Origin: Anderseniella sp963787895 | Lineage (GTDB): Bacteria; Pseudomonadota; Alphaproteobacteria; Rhizobiales; Aestuariivirgaceae | Direction of reading: 5' to 3' | Assembly: GCA_963787895.1 (NCBI GenBank) | Contig: CAWBEX010000005.1 | Coordinates: 1 to 64,000, forward strand | DNA: 64,000 bases | Shown here: positions 17,186 to 26,273 of the stretch, piece after piece | Layout of the letters: each line of letters opens with the position of its first letter | Numbering within the stretch: the first letter of the stretch is position 1 | Made by a program: the position numbers and the translations under genes | Notes under the pieces: model-generated | What the model was told of the DNA's origin: nothing | Databases searched by the model: none | What the model saw: only the letters and a program-made list of their open reading frames with translations

Positions 17186-17655
17186 CAGTCTAAAGCGGGC
17201 TTCGTCAGCATCAGCCAGATAATGCCAAGCATGGCGAAAAAGGCCGGAAAGCCGAAGGCAAACCACCACTTGAACAGACGGTGATAGCTGTCCGGCAGAG
17301 CATGGCGGGCATCACGGGCCGCAAGTGCCAGATCCCGCATCCGAAGCTGCATCCATACTACAGGCAGCCAGAACGCTCCCACGAAAACATACAATGCCAG
17401 CGACAACCCAATCCACCCTTCCAGCACCGGCCAGCCCGAGAGGTTGGCCAGCACCAGTCCGGTAACTGGCTGTACGATCGCCGCAGTGGCCGTGAACACT
17501 GTATCAGCGACAACCACAATGCCTGCGGTATGCGCAATGATGCCAGGATTCTGCGTGCGATGAGCCATCAGCATGAAGAACGCAATGCCCGCTCCCGTGC
17601 CCAGGAGCACGCATGCACCGACAACATGCAGGAACAACACCACCTCGTGCAGCAT
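17185..17655 (-). CDS. DUF2269 family integral membrane protein
   Basis: A 156-residue protein with about four membrane segments, starting MLHEVVLFLHVVGACVLLGT. The pattern of LHVVGACVLLGTGAGIAFFM and the terminal WWFAFGFPAFFAMLGIIWLM is typical of DUF2269. Function is unknown. Its ATG shares one base with the TGA of the SDR-DoxX gene (TGATG), so the two are coupled; this pairing is recurrent in proteobacteria and suggests a joint membrane-associated role. Confidence 0.82.
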   Translation of the reverse strand: MLHEVVLFLHVVGACVLLGTGAGIAFFMLMAHRTQNPGIIAHTAGIVVVADTVFTATAAIVQPVTGLVLANLSGWPVLEGWIGLSLALYVFVGAFWLPVVWMQLRMRDLALAARDARHALPDSYHRLFKWWFAFGFPAFFAMLGIIWLMLTKPALD

Positions 17656-18974
17656 CAGCGTTCCTCCATCAAGGCAGCCACAAACAAGGCCAGCACCATG
17701 CTCGGCACAACCTTGACCATCGGCCCGAGCGGGTCTACCCATAGGTCAGGAGTCCAGATGGCAGCGGCGGCCAGATAACCCAGTGAAGCCGCCACCATGC
17801 CCAGTACAGCCCGGCGCGTCCACCGCCGGACCAAGACCATCGCGCCCAGCGCGATATCCACGAGTGAACCTGCATAAACTGCAACGGATGCTGGCATGTC
17901 CGCAAACCCGCGCTGCGTCAGCAACGCGATGGCGGCTTCACTCTGCCAAAGACCTACTGCGCCGGAGCTGAACCAGAACACGGCCAGCACCGCGATGGCC
18001 AGCGGCAACAGCAAGTAGATTCGCGCGAACCAGCGCTCCTGCTGGCCCACCGGGATCGCAGCAAGCGTCTCGTTAAGGGCGCGGCAGTCACGCCCGCCCG
18101 CCGCGCGCCATGGTTCGGGGTCTCCGGTCACACCGGCCCGCAGGGATACCAGCGCACTTGTGCGTAGCGGTGAGCGCCAGCCCAGCCACCCGAGAAGGTC
18201 CGCCACCCGGCCGGCCAGAAACACACCGGCTGCCGGTACATTGACCTGCAAGGTCCAGGGTGAATACCCCAGCCATCTGCGTACCATACCCATAAGGTCT
18301 GCGAATGAATGGCGGCCTGGCTCAGTCAGATCGACCACGGCAGCAGGTGCAATCTCGCCCCGGGCGCATTGCACCACCGCACGCGCAACGTCGTCGACGT
18401 GTATCGTCTGCACTGGCGCATCTGCAAAGGCAATCAGCCCAACGCCTGGCATTGCGGCACTGGCCCGCAGCAAGGCGGTTCCTCCATGAGCTTGTGAACC
18501 GAACACCAGCACGGGCCGCAACACCCACCATCTGAGTTGCGAACCGGTAACGGCCTGATCCCCCAGCCATTTGGAGCGCATGAACCAGCTTGGCGCATCT
18601 TCGCACACCCCGGCCGCAGATATTTGTATCAACCGCGCAGTGCCGCCTTGCATGGCTGTCACCAGCCGTACCACCGCATCGACATGTATGGCTTCGAGAT
18701 TGTCGCGCGCACCATCCTGCAAGGCCCCGGCCGCATTCACCACCACGTCCGCTCCGTCAAGCAGGTGTCGCCAATCCTGGACGCTGAGCTTACCAATATC
18801 AACTTGTTGCCACAGCACGCCCGGCAATGCCGAAATATCCCCTTTTACACTTCGCCCCAGCGCAGTCACACTGTAACCGGCCTCCAGCAACGCCCTGACG
18901 CAGGCTGAGCCGATGAAACCGTTGCCACCAAGAACTACAGCCCTGTCCCGTGTGCCCAAATCTCCGGTCCCCAA
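17655..18974 (-). CDS. NAD(P)-binding epimerase/SDR domain fused to a DoxX-like membrane domain
   Basis: About 439 residues. The first 300 form a Rossmann domain with the dinucleotide motif VVLGGNGFIGSACVRALLEA and a short-chain-like segment with LIQISAAGV. The last 130 residues are a four-helix membrane domain (RIYLLLPLAIAVLAVFWFSS and onward) like DoxX. No good ATG precedes the Rossmann motif. TTG at 18974 with AGGGG upstream, or TTG at 18959, is a likely start, while the ATG at 19046 would add an unlikely leader. Function is not established; possibly a quinone- or membrane-linked reductase. Coupled to DUF2269. Confidence 0.78.
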   Translation of the reverse strand: MGTGDLGTRDRAVVLGGNGFIGSACVRALLEAGYSVTALGRSVKGDISALPGVLWQQVDIGKLSVQDWRHLLDGADVVVNAAGALQDGARDNLEAIHVDAVVRLVTAMQGGTARLIQISAAGVCEDAPSWFMRSKWLGDQAVTGSQLRWWVLRPVLVFGSQAHGGTALLRASAAMPGVGLIAFADAPVQTIHVDDVARAVVQCARGEIAPAAVVDLTEPGRHSFADLMGMVRRWLGYSPWTLQVNVPAAGVFLAGRVADLLGWLGWRSPLRTSALVSLRAGVTGDPEPWRAAGGRDCRALNETLAAIPVGQQERWFARIYLLLPLAIAVLAVFWFSSGAVGLWQSEAAIALLTQRGFADMPASVAVYAGSLVDIALGAMVLVRRWTRRAVLGMVAASLGYLAAAAIWTPDLWVDPLGPMVKVVPSMVLALFVAALMEER

Positions 18975-19081
18975 TGCATGATGCCCCTCACATAGCACAA
19001 CCGTGTCTTGCCGGCATACCCGCGGATCGTTAACAAGGCCAAACAAGAATCACAAACAGCCAATTTCCGGAGCAATCTTGC

Positions 19082-19954
19082 ATGACCAAAACTGTCCTCG
19101 GCATAGTTGGCGGCTCGGGCGTCTATGATATCGAGATGGACAATGCCCGCTGGGAGCGGATTGAAAGCCCATGGGGTGAAGCGTCTGACGAAGTCCGCCG
19201 CGGCGAGATCGGCGGCCTGCCTGTAGTGTTCATGCCGCGCCATGGCAGAGGCCACCGGGTATCGCCGACCGACATAAACTATCGCGCCAACATAGACGTG
19301 TTGAAGCGTTGCGGCGTCACTGATCTTGTTTCGGTATCGGCCTGCGGCTCATTCCGCGAAGAACTGCCACCGGGCACCTTTGTGATCATCGACCAGTTCA
19401 TAGACCGCACCTTCGCCCGGGCTAAGAGCTTCTTCGGTAAAGGTTGCGTGGCGCACGTGTCCGTGGCCGACCCGATTTCGCCGCTGCTGGCCAATGCGCT
19501 GGAAGCAGCCGCGGCGGCAGAAGGCATTCCACATGCGCGCGGCGGCACTTATCTATGCATGGAAGGTCCGCAGTTTTCCTCAATTGCAGAAAGCAAACTT
19601 TACCGCCAGTGGGGGTGCGATGTAATCGGCATGACCAATATGCCCGAGGCCAAGCTCGCCCGCGAAGCCGAGATATGCTATGCGACCGCCGCCATGGTCA
19701 CCGACTTTGACAGCTGGCACCCGGATCATGGATCCGTTGACATTCAGGCAATACTCACCGTTATGCGGGCCAATGTTTCCAATGCCACAAAACTGATTGC
19801 AAGGCTGGCATCAGACATGCCGCGCGAGCATCCGCCCTGCCCTGTGCACTCCGACACGGCGCTGGAATATGCCATCATGACGACACCGGAAAAGCGCGAC
19901 CCTGAACTGATGGCAAAACTTGATGCCGTTGCAGGGCGCGTGCTGAACCGCTAA
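19082..19954 (+). CDS. mtnP: S-methyl-5'-thioadenosine phosphorylase
   Basis: A 290-residue phosphorylase that splits 5'-methylthioadenosine to adenine and methylthioribose-1-phosphate, first step of methionine salvage. Markers: GIVGGSGVYDIEM, PRHGRGHRVSPTDINYRANI with the phosphate-binding residues, SACGSFREELPPG, TYLCMEGPQFSSIAES and GMTNMPEAKLAREAEICY. The adenine it produces can be used by Apt, encoded 38 bp downstream. Confidence 0.96.
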   Translation: MTKTVLGIVGGSGVYDIEMDNARWERIESPWGEASDEVRRGEIGGLPVVFMPRHGRGHRVSPTDINYRANIDVLKRCGVTDLVSVSACGSFREELPPGTFVIIDQFIDRTFARAKSFFGKGCVAHVSVADPISPLLANALEAAAAAEGIPHARGGTYLCMEGPQFSSIAESKLYRQWGCDVIGMTNMPEAKLAREAEICYATAAMVTDFDSWHPDHGSVDIQAILTVMRANVSNATKLIARLASDMPREHPPCPVHSDTALEYAIMTTPEKRDPELMAKLDAVAGRVLNR

Positions 19955-19992
19955 CTATCCCTGACAAGCAAACTCACGGGCAAGACATAAAC

Positions 19993-20538
19993 ATGGACCT
20001 TCGCAACGGTTTCGACATCCGCCGCCACATCCGCACGATCCCGGACTATCCCAAGCCCGGTATCAAATTTCGCGACATCACCACCTTGCTGGCCAACAAG
20101 CACGCCTTCCGGGCCACGGTCGACGAATTGATGTGGCCGTTCCTGTCCGGAGATGTCGATTATGTAGTTGGCATCGAGGCACGCGGCTTCATCCTCGGCG
20201 GTGCCATAGCCCATGAACTGGGCCTCGGCTTTGTCCCCATCCGCAAGAAAGGCAAGCTGCCGGGCAAGGTCATAGGGCGAGACTACAAGCTGGAATATGG
20301 CGTTGACCGCATCGAGGTGCACGCCGATGCAATCAACAAGGGCGACAGGATCTTGCTGATCGACGATCTGATCGCTACCGGAGGCACAGCTGAGGCAGCC
20401 ATTGACCTGATCCAGGATTCCGGCGGAGAGGTCGTCTCTGCCGCCTTTGTCATCAACCTACCGGACCTGGGCGGGGCACAGAAGCTGATCAAGAAGGGTG
20501 TCAAGGTGCACCGGCTGGTCGACTACGAAGGCGACTGA
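19993..20538 (+). CDS. apt: Adenine phosphoribosyltransferase
   Basis: A 181-residue type I phosphoribosyltransferase converting adenine and PRPP to AMP. The N-terminal FDIRRHIRTIPDYPKPGIKF and GIEARGFILGGAIAHEL are diagnostic for Apt, and the PRPP loop is ILLIDDLIATGGTAEAAID. It follows mtnP by 38 bp, forming an adenine-salvage pair, and faces the convergent SDR gene with only 30 bp between them. Confidence 0.97.
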   Translation: MDLRNGFDIRRHIRTIPDYPKPGIKFRDITTLLANKHAFRATVDELMWPFLSGDVDYVVGIEARGFILGGAIAHELGLGFVPIRKKGKLPGKVIGRDYKLEYGVDRIEVHADAINKGDRILLIDDLIATGGTAEAAIDLIQDSGGEVVSAAFVINLPDLGGAQKLIKKGVKVHRLVDYEGD

Positions 20539-20568
20539 CCGGGCGGACCCTGCCTGCATGCACACGCC

Positions 20569-21321
20569 TTACCCACGTCCAATGAACGGCATCTTCGTGG
20601 CCATCACGGTCATAAACTGTACGTTGGCCTCCAGTGGCAGCGACGCCATGTAGACCAATGACGATGCAATATGCGCCACGTCCATGACCGGTTCCGGCTT
20701 CATTGATCCGTCAGCCTGCGGGACACCCTTACGCATGGCATCTGTCATGGCAGATGCCGCGTTGCCGATATCGATTTGTGAACACGCGATATTGAATGCC
20801 CTGCCGTCCAGTGAGATTGAACGGGTCAACCCGGTTATGGCGTGCTTTGAAGAGGTGTAAGGGGCAGACCCGGGCCGCGGCACATGAGCGGAAATGGAAC
20901 CGTTGTTGATGATACGCCCGCCGTGTGGCTTCTGGTCCCGCATCATCTTGAATGCGCCACTGGCAATCAGGAATGCACCATCAAGGTTGACGCTGACAAC
21001 CTGACGCCACTGGTCAAATGTCAGGTCGGCCACATTTGCCGGTGGCACATTGGTGCCGGCATTGTTGAACACCATATCGAGGCGGCCGTGCGCCTTGCTT
21101 ACAGTCGCGTACAACGCATCTACAGAGGCTGGGTCGGTCACATCGCACGGCACGGCGTGCATGCCTTTGCCGCTGCTTCCAGCAAGGTCAATTGTGCTCG
21201 CCAGCGCATCGGCACGCCGGCCTGTCAAAACTACCTTCCAGCCATTATCGGCCAGCGCGACAGCACACGCCTGACCTATGCCAGAACCTGCGCCCGTAAC
21301 CAGTGCAATCTTGTTGCTCAT
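20569..21321 (-). CDS. SDR family oxidoreductase
   Basis: A 250-residue classical short-chain dehydrogenase/reductase. The cofactor motif TGAGSGIG is at residues 9-16, NNAG at about 85, and the catalytic set is Ser in INNGSISAHVP with YTSSK. The start MSNKIALVTG at 21321 has GAGGG upstream and lies 11 bp after the preceding gene's stop. Substrate unknown; two MaoC-type hydratase genes upstream suggest a reaction series on acyl-CoA or a similar thioester. Confidence 0.9.
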   Translation of the reverse strand: MSNKIALVTGAGSGIGQACAVALADNGWKVVLTGRRADALASTIDLAGSSGKGMHAVPCDVTDPASVDALYATVSKAHGRLDMVFNNAGTNVPPANVADLTFDQWRQVVSVNLDGAFLIASGAFKMMRDQKPHGGRIINNGSISAHVPRPGSAPYTSSKHAITGLTRSISLDGRAFNIACSQIDIGNAASAMTDAMRKGVPQADGSMKPEPVMDVAHIASSLVYMASLPLEANVQFMTVMATKMPFIGRG

Positions 21322-21332
21322 CTTGAGTACCC

Positions 21333-21836
21333 TCAAGTTCCGACATTGCCCTTGCAGGCAAACATCACGGTTGAATCATAGGAAAATACCTTGTTGCCAT
21401 GCTGGTTCACACCAAACGGCGTCAGTGTGACCAGCCCCCAGCCGGGGCGGGATTTCATCTCTCGCGCGCCAGTTATGGTGCCGGCAAAGCTTATGGTATC
21501 TTCGGGAAATACCGGTTGCAGCCATTGCAGATTCCTGTAACCAGGCGAAGGCCCAAGCGCAGGCAGCGGCTCGCCACGAGCGCACGCTGCATCCCGCAGC
21601 TGGAAATGATACCTTGCCAGCAGCTTCATGCATGCAGCAGCAGTATGCCACCCGGAAGCCGCCAGTCTTCCAAAATGCGTTTCTGCGGCAGCCTCGTCAT
21701 CAAGGTGGAAAGCCTGAGGGTCATATTTGCGGGAAAAGTCGAGGCATGCCTCACGGGTGAAATGATAGTCACCATAGACAGCATGCTGACCTTCAGCAAA
21801 ATCCTCCAGCCAGATGGAAGTATAGTTGGTGCTCAT
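21333..21836 (-). CDS. MaoC-like hot-dog dehydratase (paralogue 1)
   Basis: A 167-residue hot-dog fold protein of the MaoC/enoyl-CoA hydratase 2 type. The N-terminal YGDYHFTREACLDFSRKYDP and the hydratase signature DPQAFHLDDEAAAETHFG supply the Asp/His pair, and ASGWHTAAACMKLL follows. These proteins hydrate 2-enoyl thioesters. Its ATG overlaps the stop of the next MaoC gene upstream (ATGA). Confidence 0.87.
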   Translation of the reverse strand: MSTNYTSIWLEDFAEGQHAVYGDYHFTREACLDFSRKYDPQAFHLDDEAAAETHFGRLAASGWHTAAACMKLLARYHFQLRDAACARGEPLPALGPSPGYRNLQWLQPVFPEDTISFAGTITGAREMKSRPGWGLVTLTPFGVNQHGNKVFSYDSTVMFACKGNVGT

Positions 21837-22306
21837 GTCACCGCCTCCGCAACCGGATGGCGAACCCGCATCAGATTGACGCCGGTCATGTCCGTCTTGA
21901 TAACGCCGAGCTGATCCAGCATTTCCCAGCGCATCCTGATAATGCCCATCTCTGGCCGCTTCACCGATATGCGCTTCTCCAGAATGGTGCGCCGCAAAGT
22001 CAGTACATCATCAGCGTAAACCGGCAAGATCCACTTCACCTCATCAATGCCGAATGACCCCATGCCGGCAGATGCTGCTGCATAGCCATCAACCATCATG
22101 CGGTTCATGATGGCGCAAACCTGCCACCCAGAGGCGCACAGTCCACCCAACACCGAGTTACGAGCCAGCTCCTCGTCAAGATGAAACGGCTGCGGATCCC
22201 ACTCGGCAGCATATTCCCGGATCATGTCTGCCGACATGGCGAAGGGACCGAAGCACCTCACCTCGCCGGTTTCAAAGTCCTCATAGTATAATAGATCCCG
22301 CGCCAT
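21833..22306 (-). CDS. MaoC-like hot-dog dehydratase (paralogue 2)
   Basis: A 157-residue hot-dog protein, start MARDLLYYEDFETGEVRCFG (an ATG 36 bp upstream is less likely). The signature DPQPFHLDEELARNSVLGGL matches its neighbour, as does ASGWQVCAIMNRM. Two adjacent MaoC subunits may form a heteromer or a two-domain equivalent. It is first in a unit of two MaoC genes and one SDR with ATGA coupling. Confidence 0.87.
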   Translation of the reverse strand: MARDLLYYEDFETGEVRCFGPFAMSADMIREYAAEWDPQPFHLDEELARNSVLGGLCASGWQVCAIMNRMMVDGYAAASAGMGSFGIDEVKWILPVYADDVLTLRRTILEKRISVKRPEMGIIRMRWEMLDQLGVIKTDMTGVNLMRVRHPVAEAVT

Positions 22307-22427
22307 GGGTGTTGTTCTCGCCTTACAGACACGTCGCGTCAAGCGCCGGAAACATCCGCTTCAGAAATGTGGACACGCATACTGAAGCGCAAGATCGGTT
22401 CACGTTCGAGGCCAGCCAACGGTTGGG

Positions 22428-23525
22428 CTAGTTATTGAAGCGGAAGTGCAAGACGTCGCCATCCGCAACAACGTATTCCTTGCCTTCAAGGCGCATCTTG
22501 CCGCCATCGCGGGCACCTGCTTCACCATTTAGCGTGACAAAATCAGTGTAGGCGATGGTTTCGGCACGAATGAAACCCTTTTCAAAATCCGTATGGATGA
22601 CACCAGCAGCTGCAGGTGCCTTGGTGCCGCTGGTCACAGTCCAGGCGCGCGCTTCCTTTGGGCCCACCGTGAAGTAGGTCAGCAGCTTGAGCAATTTGTA
22701 CCCTGCCCGGATGACACGGTTCAGGCCCGGTTCCTCAAGTCCGATAGCTTCCAGGTATTCGCGCTGCTCTGCATCATCAAGCACGGCAATCTCGCTCTCG
22801 ATCTTGGCCGACACGACAACCGCCTCTGCCCCCTGGGCGGCGGCAAATTGCTTCACCTTCGCCGAAAATCCGTTGCCCTGGTCAGCGGACGCCTCTTCCA
22901 CGTTGCACACGTACAGCACCGGCTTGGAGGTCAGCAGCCCAAGCATACGGAAGGCTTTCTGCTCGTCTTCGGCCACTTCAAGTTCGCGCGCCGGGCGCCC
23001 CTCGCGCAAAAGCTCCAGCGGTCTCAGCATGAAATCATATTCCGCCTTGGCCTGCTTCTCGCCCGACCTGGCTTTCTTCTCGACACCGGCAATGCGCTTT
23101 TCCAAGCTTTCCAGGTCCGCCAGCATCAGCTCTGTTTCGATGATCTCGATGTCAGCCACCGGGTCAATGCGCGCTTCCACATGGGTAATATCGCCATCTT
23201 CAAAACACCGCACGACATGGGCAATAGCATCCACTTCGCGGATGTTGGCCAGGAACTGGTTGCCCAGGCCCTCGCCCTTCGATGCACCCTTTACAAGGCC
23301 TGCAATGTCCACAAAGGTCAGGCGCGTTGGAATGATCTGGCCAGATTTCGCGATGCCAGCCAGCTTGACCAGACGTTCATCAGGCACAGCCACATCACCC
23401 ACATTCGGCTCAATTGTGCAGAACGGATAATTCGCGGCCTGAGCCGACGCGGTTTGTGTCAAAGCATTGAAAAGAGTGGACTTTCCAACATTCGGCAAAC
23501 CAACGATACCACACTTGAAACCCAT
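22428..23525 (-). CDS. ychF: Redox-regulated ATPase YchF
   Basis: A 365-residue Obg-family P-loop ATPase. G1 is GLPNVGKST (residues 8-16), G3 is DIAGLVKGASKGEGLGNQFL, and the altered G4 NVEEASADQGN is consistent with ATP preference. The coiled-coil middle and a C-terminal TGS domain (ARAWTVTSGTKAPAAAGVIH through DGDVLHFRFN) are complete. YchF interacts with ribosomes and modulates the oxidative stress response. The ATG directly follows the pth stop codon. Confidence 0.97.
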   Translation of the reverse strand: MGFKCGIVGLPNVGKSTLFNALTQTASAQAANYPFCTIEPNVGDVAVPDERLVKLAGIAKSGQIIPTRLTFVDIAGLVKGASKGEGLGNQFLANIREVDAIAHVVRCFEDGDITHVEARIDPVADIEIIETELMLADLESLEKRIAGVEKKARSGEKQAKAEYDFMLRPLELLREGRPARELEVAEDEQKAFRMLGLLTSKPVLYVCNVEEASADQGNGFSAKVKQFAAAQGAEAVVVSAKIESEIAVLDDAEQREYLEAIGLEEPGLNRVIRAGYKLLKLLTYFTVGPKEARAWTVTSGTKAPAAAGVIHTDFEKGFIRAETIAYTDFVTLNGEAGARDGGKMRLEGKEYVVADGDVLHFRFNN

Positions 23526-24248
23526 TTAGCTGTCGTCCTTCTTGCCCAGCAACCTGTTCAACATTTCGGCCATCGGGCCCTTCTTGGCCAAAGGCGGCTT
23601 CTTGCTTGCAGCCACGCGCGCCTGGTGAATATGGCTCTGCTTCCTGGCTGCCGGTTTGGGCTTGTCATCCGCCCCCGCCTGCCCCCCCGCAGCCAGTGCC
23701 ACCTTGTTCATGAAGCCGGCATCGTCGCCTTTCGCCAAGAGATCAGCGTTGCGTCCGACTTCTTCCAGCAACGGGTCAAGCCAGCCATGATCAGCCTTCG
23801 CGAAATCGCCAAGCACATAACCGGTGACGCGGTCCTTGTGGCCGGGATGCCCAATGCCCAGCCGCACCCGCCGGTAATCCTTGCCGACATGGGCATCGAT
23901 GGAGCGGATACCATTGTGCCCACCGGCTCCGCCGCCAACCTTGATACGCACCTTGCCCGGAACAAGGTCCAGCTCGTCATACAGCACAATGAGATCTTCC
24001 GGGCCTGCATTGTAAAAGCGCATGGCCTCGCCAACCGCCCGCCCGGATTCGTTCATGTAGGTCAACGGCTTTATTGCCAACACGCTCTCGCCACCCAGCA
24101 TTCCATCGGAAATTTCAGCCTGGAATTTTTTGCGCCACGGCGAAAAGCCATGGCGGCGAACGATTTCGTCCACCGCCATGAAGCCGATATTGTGCCGGTT
24201 GCCGGCATATTTGGCGCCTGGATTGCCAAGTCCTGCAATGATCAGCAT
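23526..24248 (-). CDS. pth: Peptidyl-tRNA hydrolase
   Basis: A 240-residue enzyme that releases peptides from dropped-off peptidyl-tRNA. Conserved: IAGLGNPGAKYAGNRHNIGF with the catalytic His near residue 19, KPLTYMNESGRAVGEAM, VLYDELDLVPGKVRIK and GGGAGGHNGIRSI. A tail of about 45 residues rich in Ala and Lys after the catalytic domain exceeds the usual 190-residue length, as in many Hyphomicrobiales. It sits between rplY and ychF in the same direction. Confidence 0.97.
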   Translation of the reverse strand: MLIIAGLGNPGAKYAGNRHNIGFMAVDEIVRRHGFSPWRKKFQAEISDGMLGGESVLAIKPLTYMNESGRAVGEAMRFYNAGPEDLIVLYDELDLVPGKVRIKVGGGAGGHNGIRSIDAHVGKDYRRVRLGIGHPGHKDRVTGYVLGDFAKADHGWLDPLLEEVGRNADLLAKGDDAGFMNKVALAAGGQAGADDKPKPAARKQSHIHQARVAASKKPPLAKKGPMAEMLNRLLGKKDDS

Positions 24249-24297
24249 GGCACCCTCAAGCTTTCAGACCGCAAGCCGAAGCCCGCAAGGTCGAGGA

Positions 24298-24966
24298 TTA
24301 CTCCTCACCGCCCTCGCCGTCTTCTGCATCAGCCTCTTCGCCACCTTCAGCCTCTTCACCAGCTTCAGCACCGGCTTCGGCTTCTTCCTCGTCTGCACCG
24401 CCGGACGGAGCAGAAATGGTTGCGATGGTGAAGTCACGATCGGTGATGGTGAATGTCATACCTTCCGGCAGCTTCAGGTCAGATGCATGCAGACCGTCGC
24501 CGATGTCCAGCTGCGACACATCAAGATCGAAGCCTTCCGGGATATCGTCGGCAGGACACATGATCTCAACTTCGTGACGCACAATATTGAGAACGCCGCC
24601 ACGCTTCAGACCGGCACTGTCATCTTGTCCGGTGAAATGGATCGGCACTTCAACCGCGATGCGAGCACCCTTGCCCAGACGCAGAAAATCGACGTGGATG
24701 ATGAAATCACGAACCGGATCGAACTGCAGGTCACGCGGAATCGCGCGAACTTTTGTACCGTCGACATCGATTTCAACCAACGTGGACAAGAAGCGGCCCG
24801 TCTGGACCTGCTTCATCAACTCGCGGTACTCCATCGAAATAAGCTGGGGTTCTTGCTTGTCGCCATAGATAACGGCGGGAACGCGGTTTTCGCGGCGCAC
24901 AGCACGGGCGGCCCCCTTGCCGGCCCGTTCACGCACCGCGGCGTTCAGATTGACGGCTTTTGACAT
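24298..24966 (-). CDS. rplY: 50S ribosomal protein L25/general stress protein Ctc
   Basis: A 222-residue protein of the long Ctc type: an N-terminal L25 domain that binds 5S rRNA (KAVNLNAAVRERAGKGAARA ... VPAVIYGDKQEPQLI), a TL5 C-terminal domain (EIMCPADDIPEGFDLDV), and a very acidic Glu/Ala tail of about 35 residues. GGAG lies 9 bases before the ATG. A leader with alternative hairpins lies upstream. Confidence 0.97.
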   Translation of the reverse strand: MSKAVNLNAAVRERAGKGAARAVRRENRVPAVIYGDKQEPQLISMEYRELMKQVQTGRFLSTLVEIDVDGTKVRAIPRDLQFDPVRDFIIHVDFLRLGKGARIAVEVPIHFTGQDDSAGLKRGGVLNIVRHEVEIMCPADDIPEGFDLDVSQLDIGDGLHASDLKLPEGMTFTITDRDFTIATISAPSGGADEEEAEAGAEAGEEAEGGEEADAEDGEGGEE

Positions 24967-24995
24967 CGTCAGGTCTCCTGCTGCAATTACATGCC

Positions 24996-25049
24996 AAAAA
25001 ATTCAAGGGCTGGCCGATGTGTCGGCAGCCCCGTTTACATTGTCCGGGG
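24996..25049 (-). promoter_or_regulatory. Attenuator-like leader of rplY
   Basis: On the minus strand, a stem GGGCTGCCGA...TCGG-C-CAGCCC (25031-25007, one bulge) is followed by TTGAATTTTTT, an intrinsic-terminator shape placed just 30 bp before the rplY start. Immediately upstream CCCCG (25049-25045) can pair with CGGGG (25033-25029), sharing bases 25029-25031 with the terminator stem. The two folds compete, which is the layout of an attenuator. Regulation by L25 itself or by 5S rRNA status is a guess. Confidence 0.45.
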
Positions 25050-25321
25050 CAGGATCTCCTCCAGGGGTGAACGAGCCTTCTCACCGGACCAGCGGCCTTA
25101 TACATAAGCGCTGCCCAGAGCGCAACACGTGAAAAAGATGCACCAGACAAGCGAACAAGACACCGACGCACCCTTTACTGCGTGCCTGTAACAAAAATAT
25201 CACACTTCGCAAAAAAATTCGTACACCCCATTTCAGCGCTGTAATGCGGCAGTAGAATCTGCGATAAGTTGCTTATCGGGGTGTTCATTAAAGGTTCGTC
25301 CTTTTGCAGGGGTATTTGTTG
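25050..25321. other. Intergenic region between rplY and the first barrel gene
   Basis: This stretch holds the divergent promoters of rplY and the barrel-protein locus. The palindrome at 25187-25204 belongs to the barrel gene side. AGGGG at 25309-25313 is that gene's ribosome binding site. No other gene was seen. Confidence 0.4.
25187..25204. promoter_or_regulatory. Operator-like inverted repeat, copy 1
   Basis: TGTAACA-AAAA-TATCACA, a slightly degenerate version of the perfect repeat found upstream of the other two barrel genes. It lies 118 bp before the ATG at 25322. Shared position and sequence among three paralogues support a regulator site; the regulator is unknown. Confidence 0.45.
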
Positions 25322-26227
25322 ATGAAAAAGACAGTTCTGGCAGCAATTGCCGCCTCCATGGCATTTTCCGCTCCGGCCAACGCCGCCGACCTTGACCGTG
25401 AGCTTGGGCTCATCGTCTCAGGCGTTGTGGATCAGTGGGCTGGAGTACAGTTCATCGACAGCTTAAGCCCAGAAACGAACGACGACACGGTGTTTGCACA
25501 AGGCGGCGAGGGCCTGCTCAGCATGCCGCTGGGAGAAAACTTCTCGGTCCAGGGTGATGTAAAGTACGAATACAACTCCTACGCAATTGAAAGCCCTGGG
25601 TTTAATGACGTTGTCGGCCCGCGCTACTCGTTTCAGGGCACGGCGCACATGAGCTGGCGCGACCCCAACAGCTTCCTGTTCGGTGCCTTTGGCGGTGCTG
25701 GTGGTGCAGACACATCCTTTGTCGGCAGGTATGACATCAGCTATATCGGTGGTGAAGCCCAGGTGTATCTGGACAACATCACGCTGTATGGCCAGGGCGG
25801 CTTTATCGACTTTGATCCTCGCACCTTTGTAGGCGATGCACTGGACGACGGCTTGTTTGCCCGCGGCGTGCTGCGCTGGTTTATGGCAGACGGCAGCCGG
25901 CTGCAGCTTGAAGGCACCTATATCAATGTCGACTATCAGAGTGTCTTTCGACCGTTCGGCGCGACAGAAATGGAAGCCTTCTCCGTAAGTGCGCGCTACG
26001 ACTTCAACCTGGATCTGCCTGTCGCCGGCTCCACGCCGTTGTATGTGCGCTACCGCGGCACATTCCGGGACAATTGCTACGCTGGACGCAACGATGTTGA
26101 CGACCACACCATCATGATCGGTACATCCTATTCGTTCTCCGGCGACCGCATCACGGTTGACCGCCGCGGCGCGACACTCGACACGCCTGACTTCAACTAC
26201 TCATGCAACGGTGAAATCCAGGGCTAA
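25322..26227 (+). CDS. Secreted beta-barrel-like outer-membrane protein, tandem copy 1
   Basis: A 301-residue protein. The signal peptide MKKTVLAAIAASMAFSAPAN ends near ANAAD. The mature part is rich in alternating hydrophobic and aromatic residues typical of outer-membrane strands: FSVQGDVKYEYNSYAIES, SFLFGAFGGAGGADTSF, GRYDISYIGGEAQVYLDNI, TLYGQGGFIDFD, RLQLEGTYINVDYQ, FSVSARYDFNLDLP and TPLYVRYRGTFRDNC. No named family is recognised. AGGGG lies 8 bases before the ATG. This is the only one of three copies that is intact and ends normally (NYSCNGEIQG). Starts shorter than the ATG would remove the signal. Confidence 0.75.
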   Translation: MKKTVLAAIAASMAFSAPANAADLDRELGLIVSGVVDQWAGVQFIDSLSPETNDDTVFAQGGEGLLSMPLGENFSVQGDVKYEYNSYAIESPGFNDVVGPRYSFQGTAHMSWRDPNSFLFGAFGGAGGADTSFVGRYDISYIGGEAQVYLDNITLYGQGGFIDFDPRTFVGDALDDGLFARGVLRWFMADGSRLQLEGTYINVDYQSVFRPFGATEMEAFSVSARYDFNLDLPVAGSTPLYVRYRGTFRDNCYAGRNDVDDHTIMIGTSYSFSGDRITVDRRGATLDTPDFNYSCNGEIQG

Positions 26228-26273
26228 GGTTGGCAAACCCCTGCAAGACGCGAACGGAAACACTTGAATTCAG

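Noticed and set aside
22593..24431. Open plus-strand frame of 612 codons opposite ychF and pth
   Set aside because: It is antisense to two clear genes and reads no recognisable protein; GC-rich codons on the other strand explain the lack of stops.
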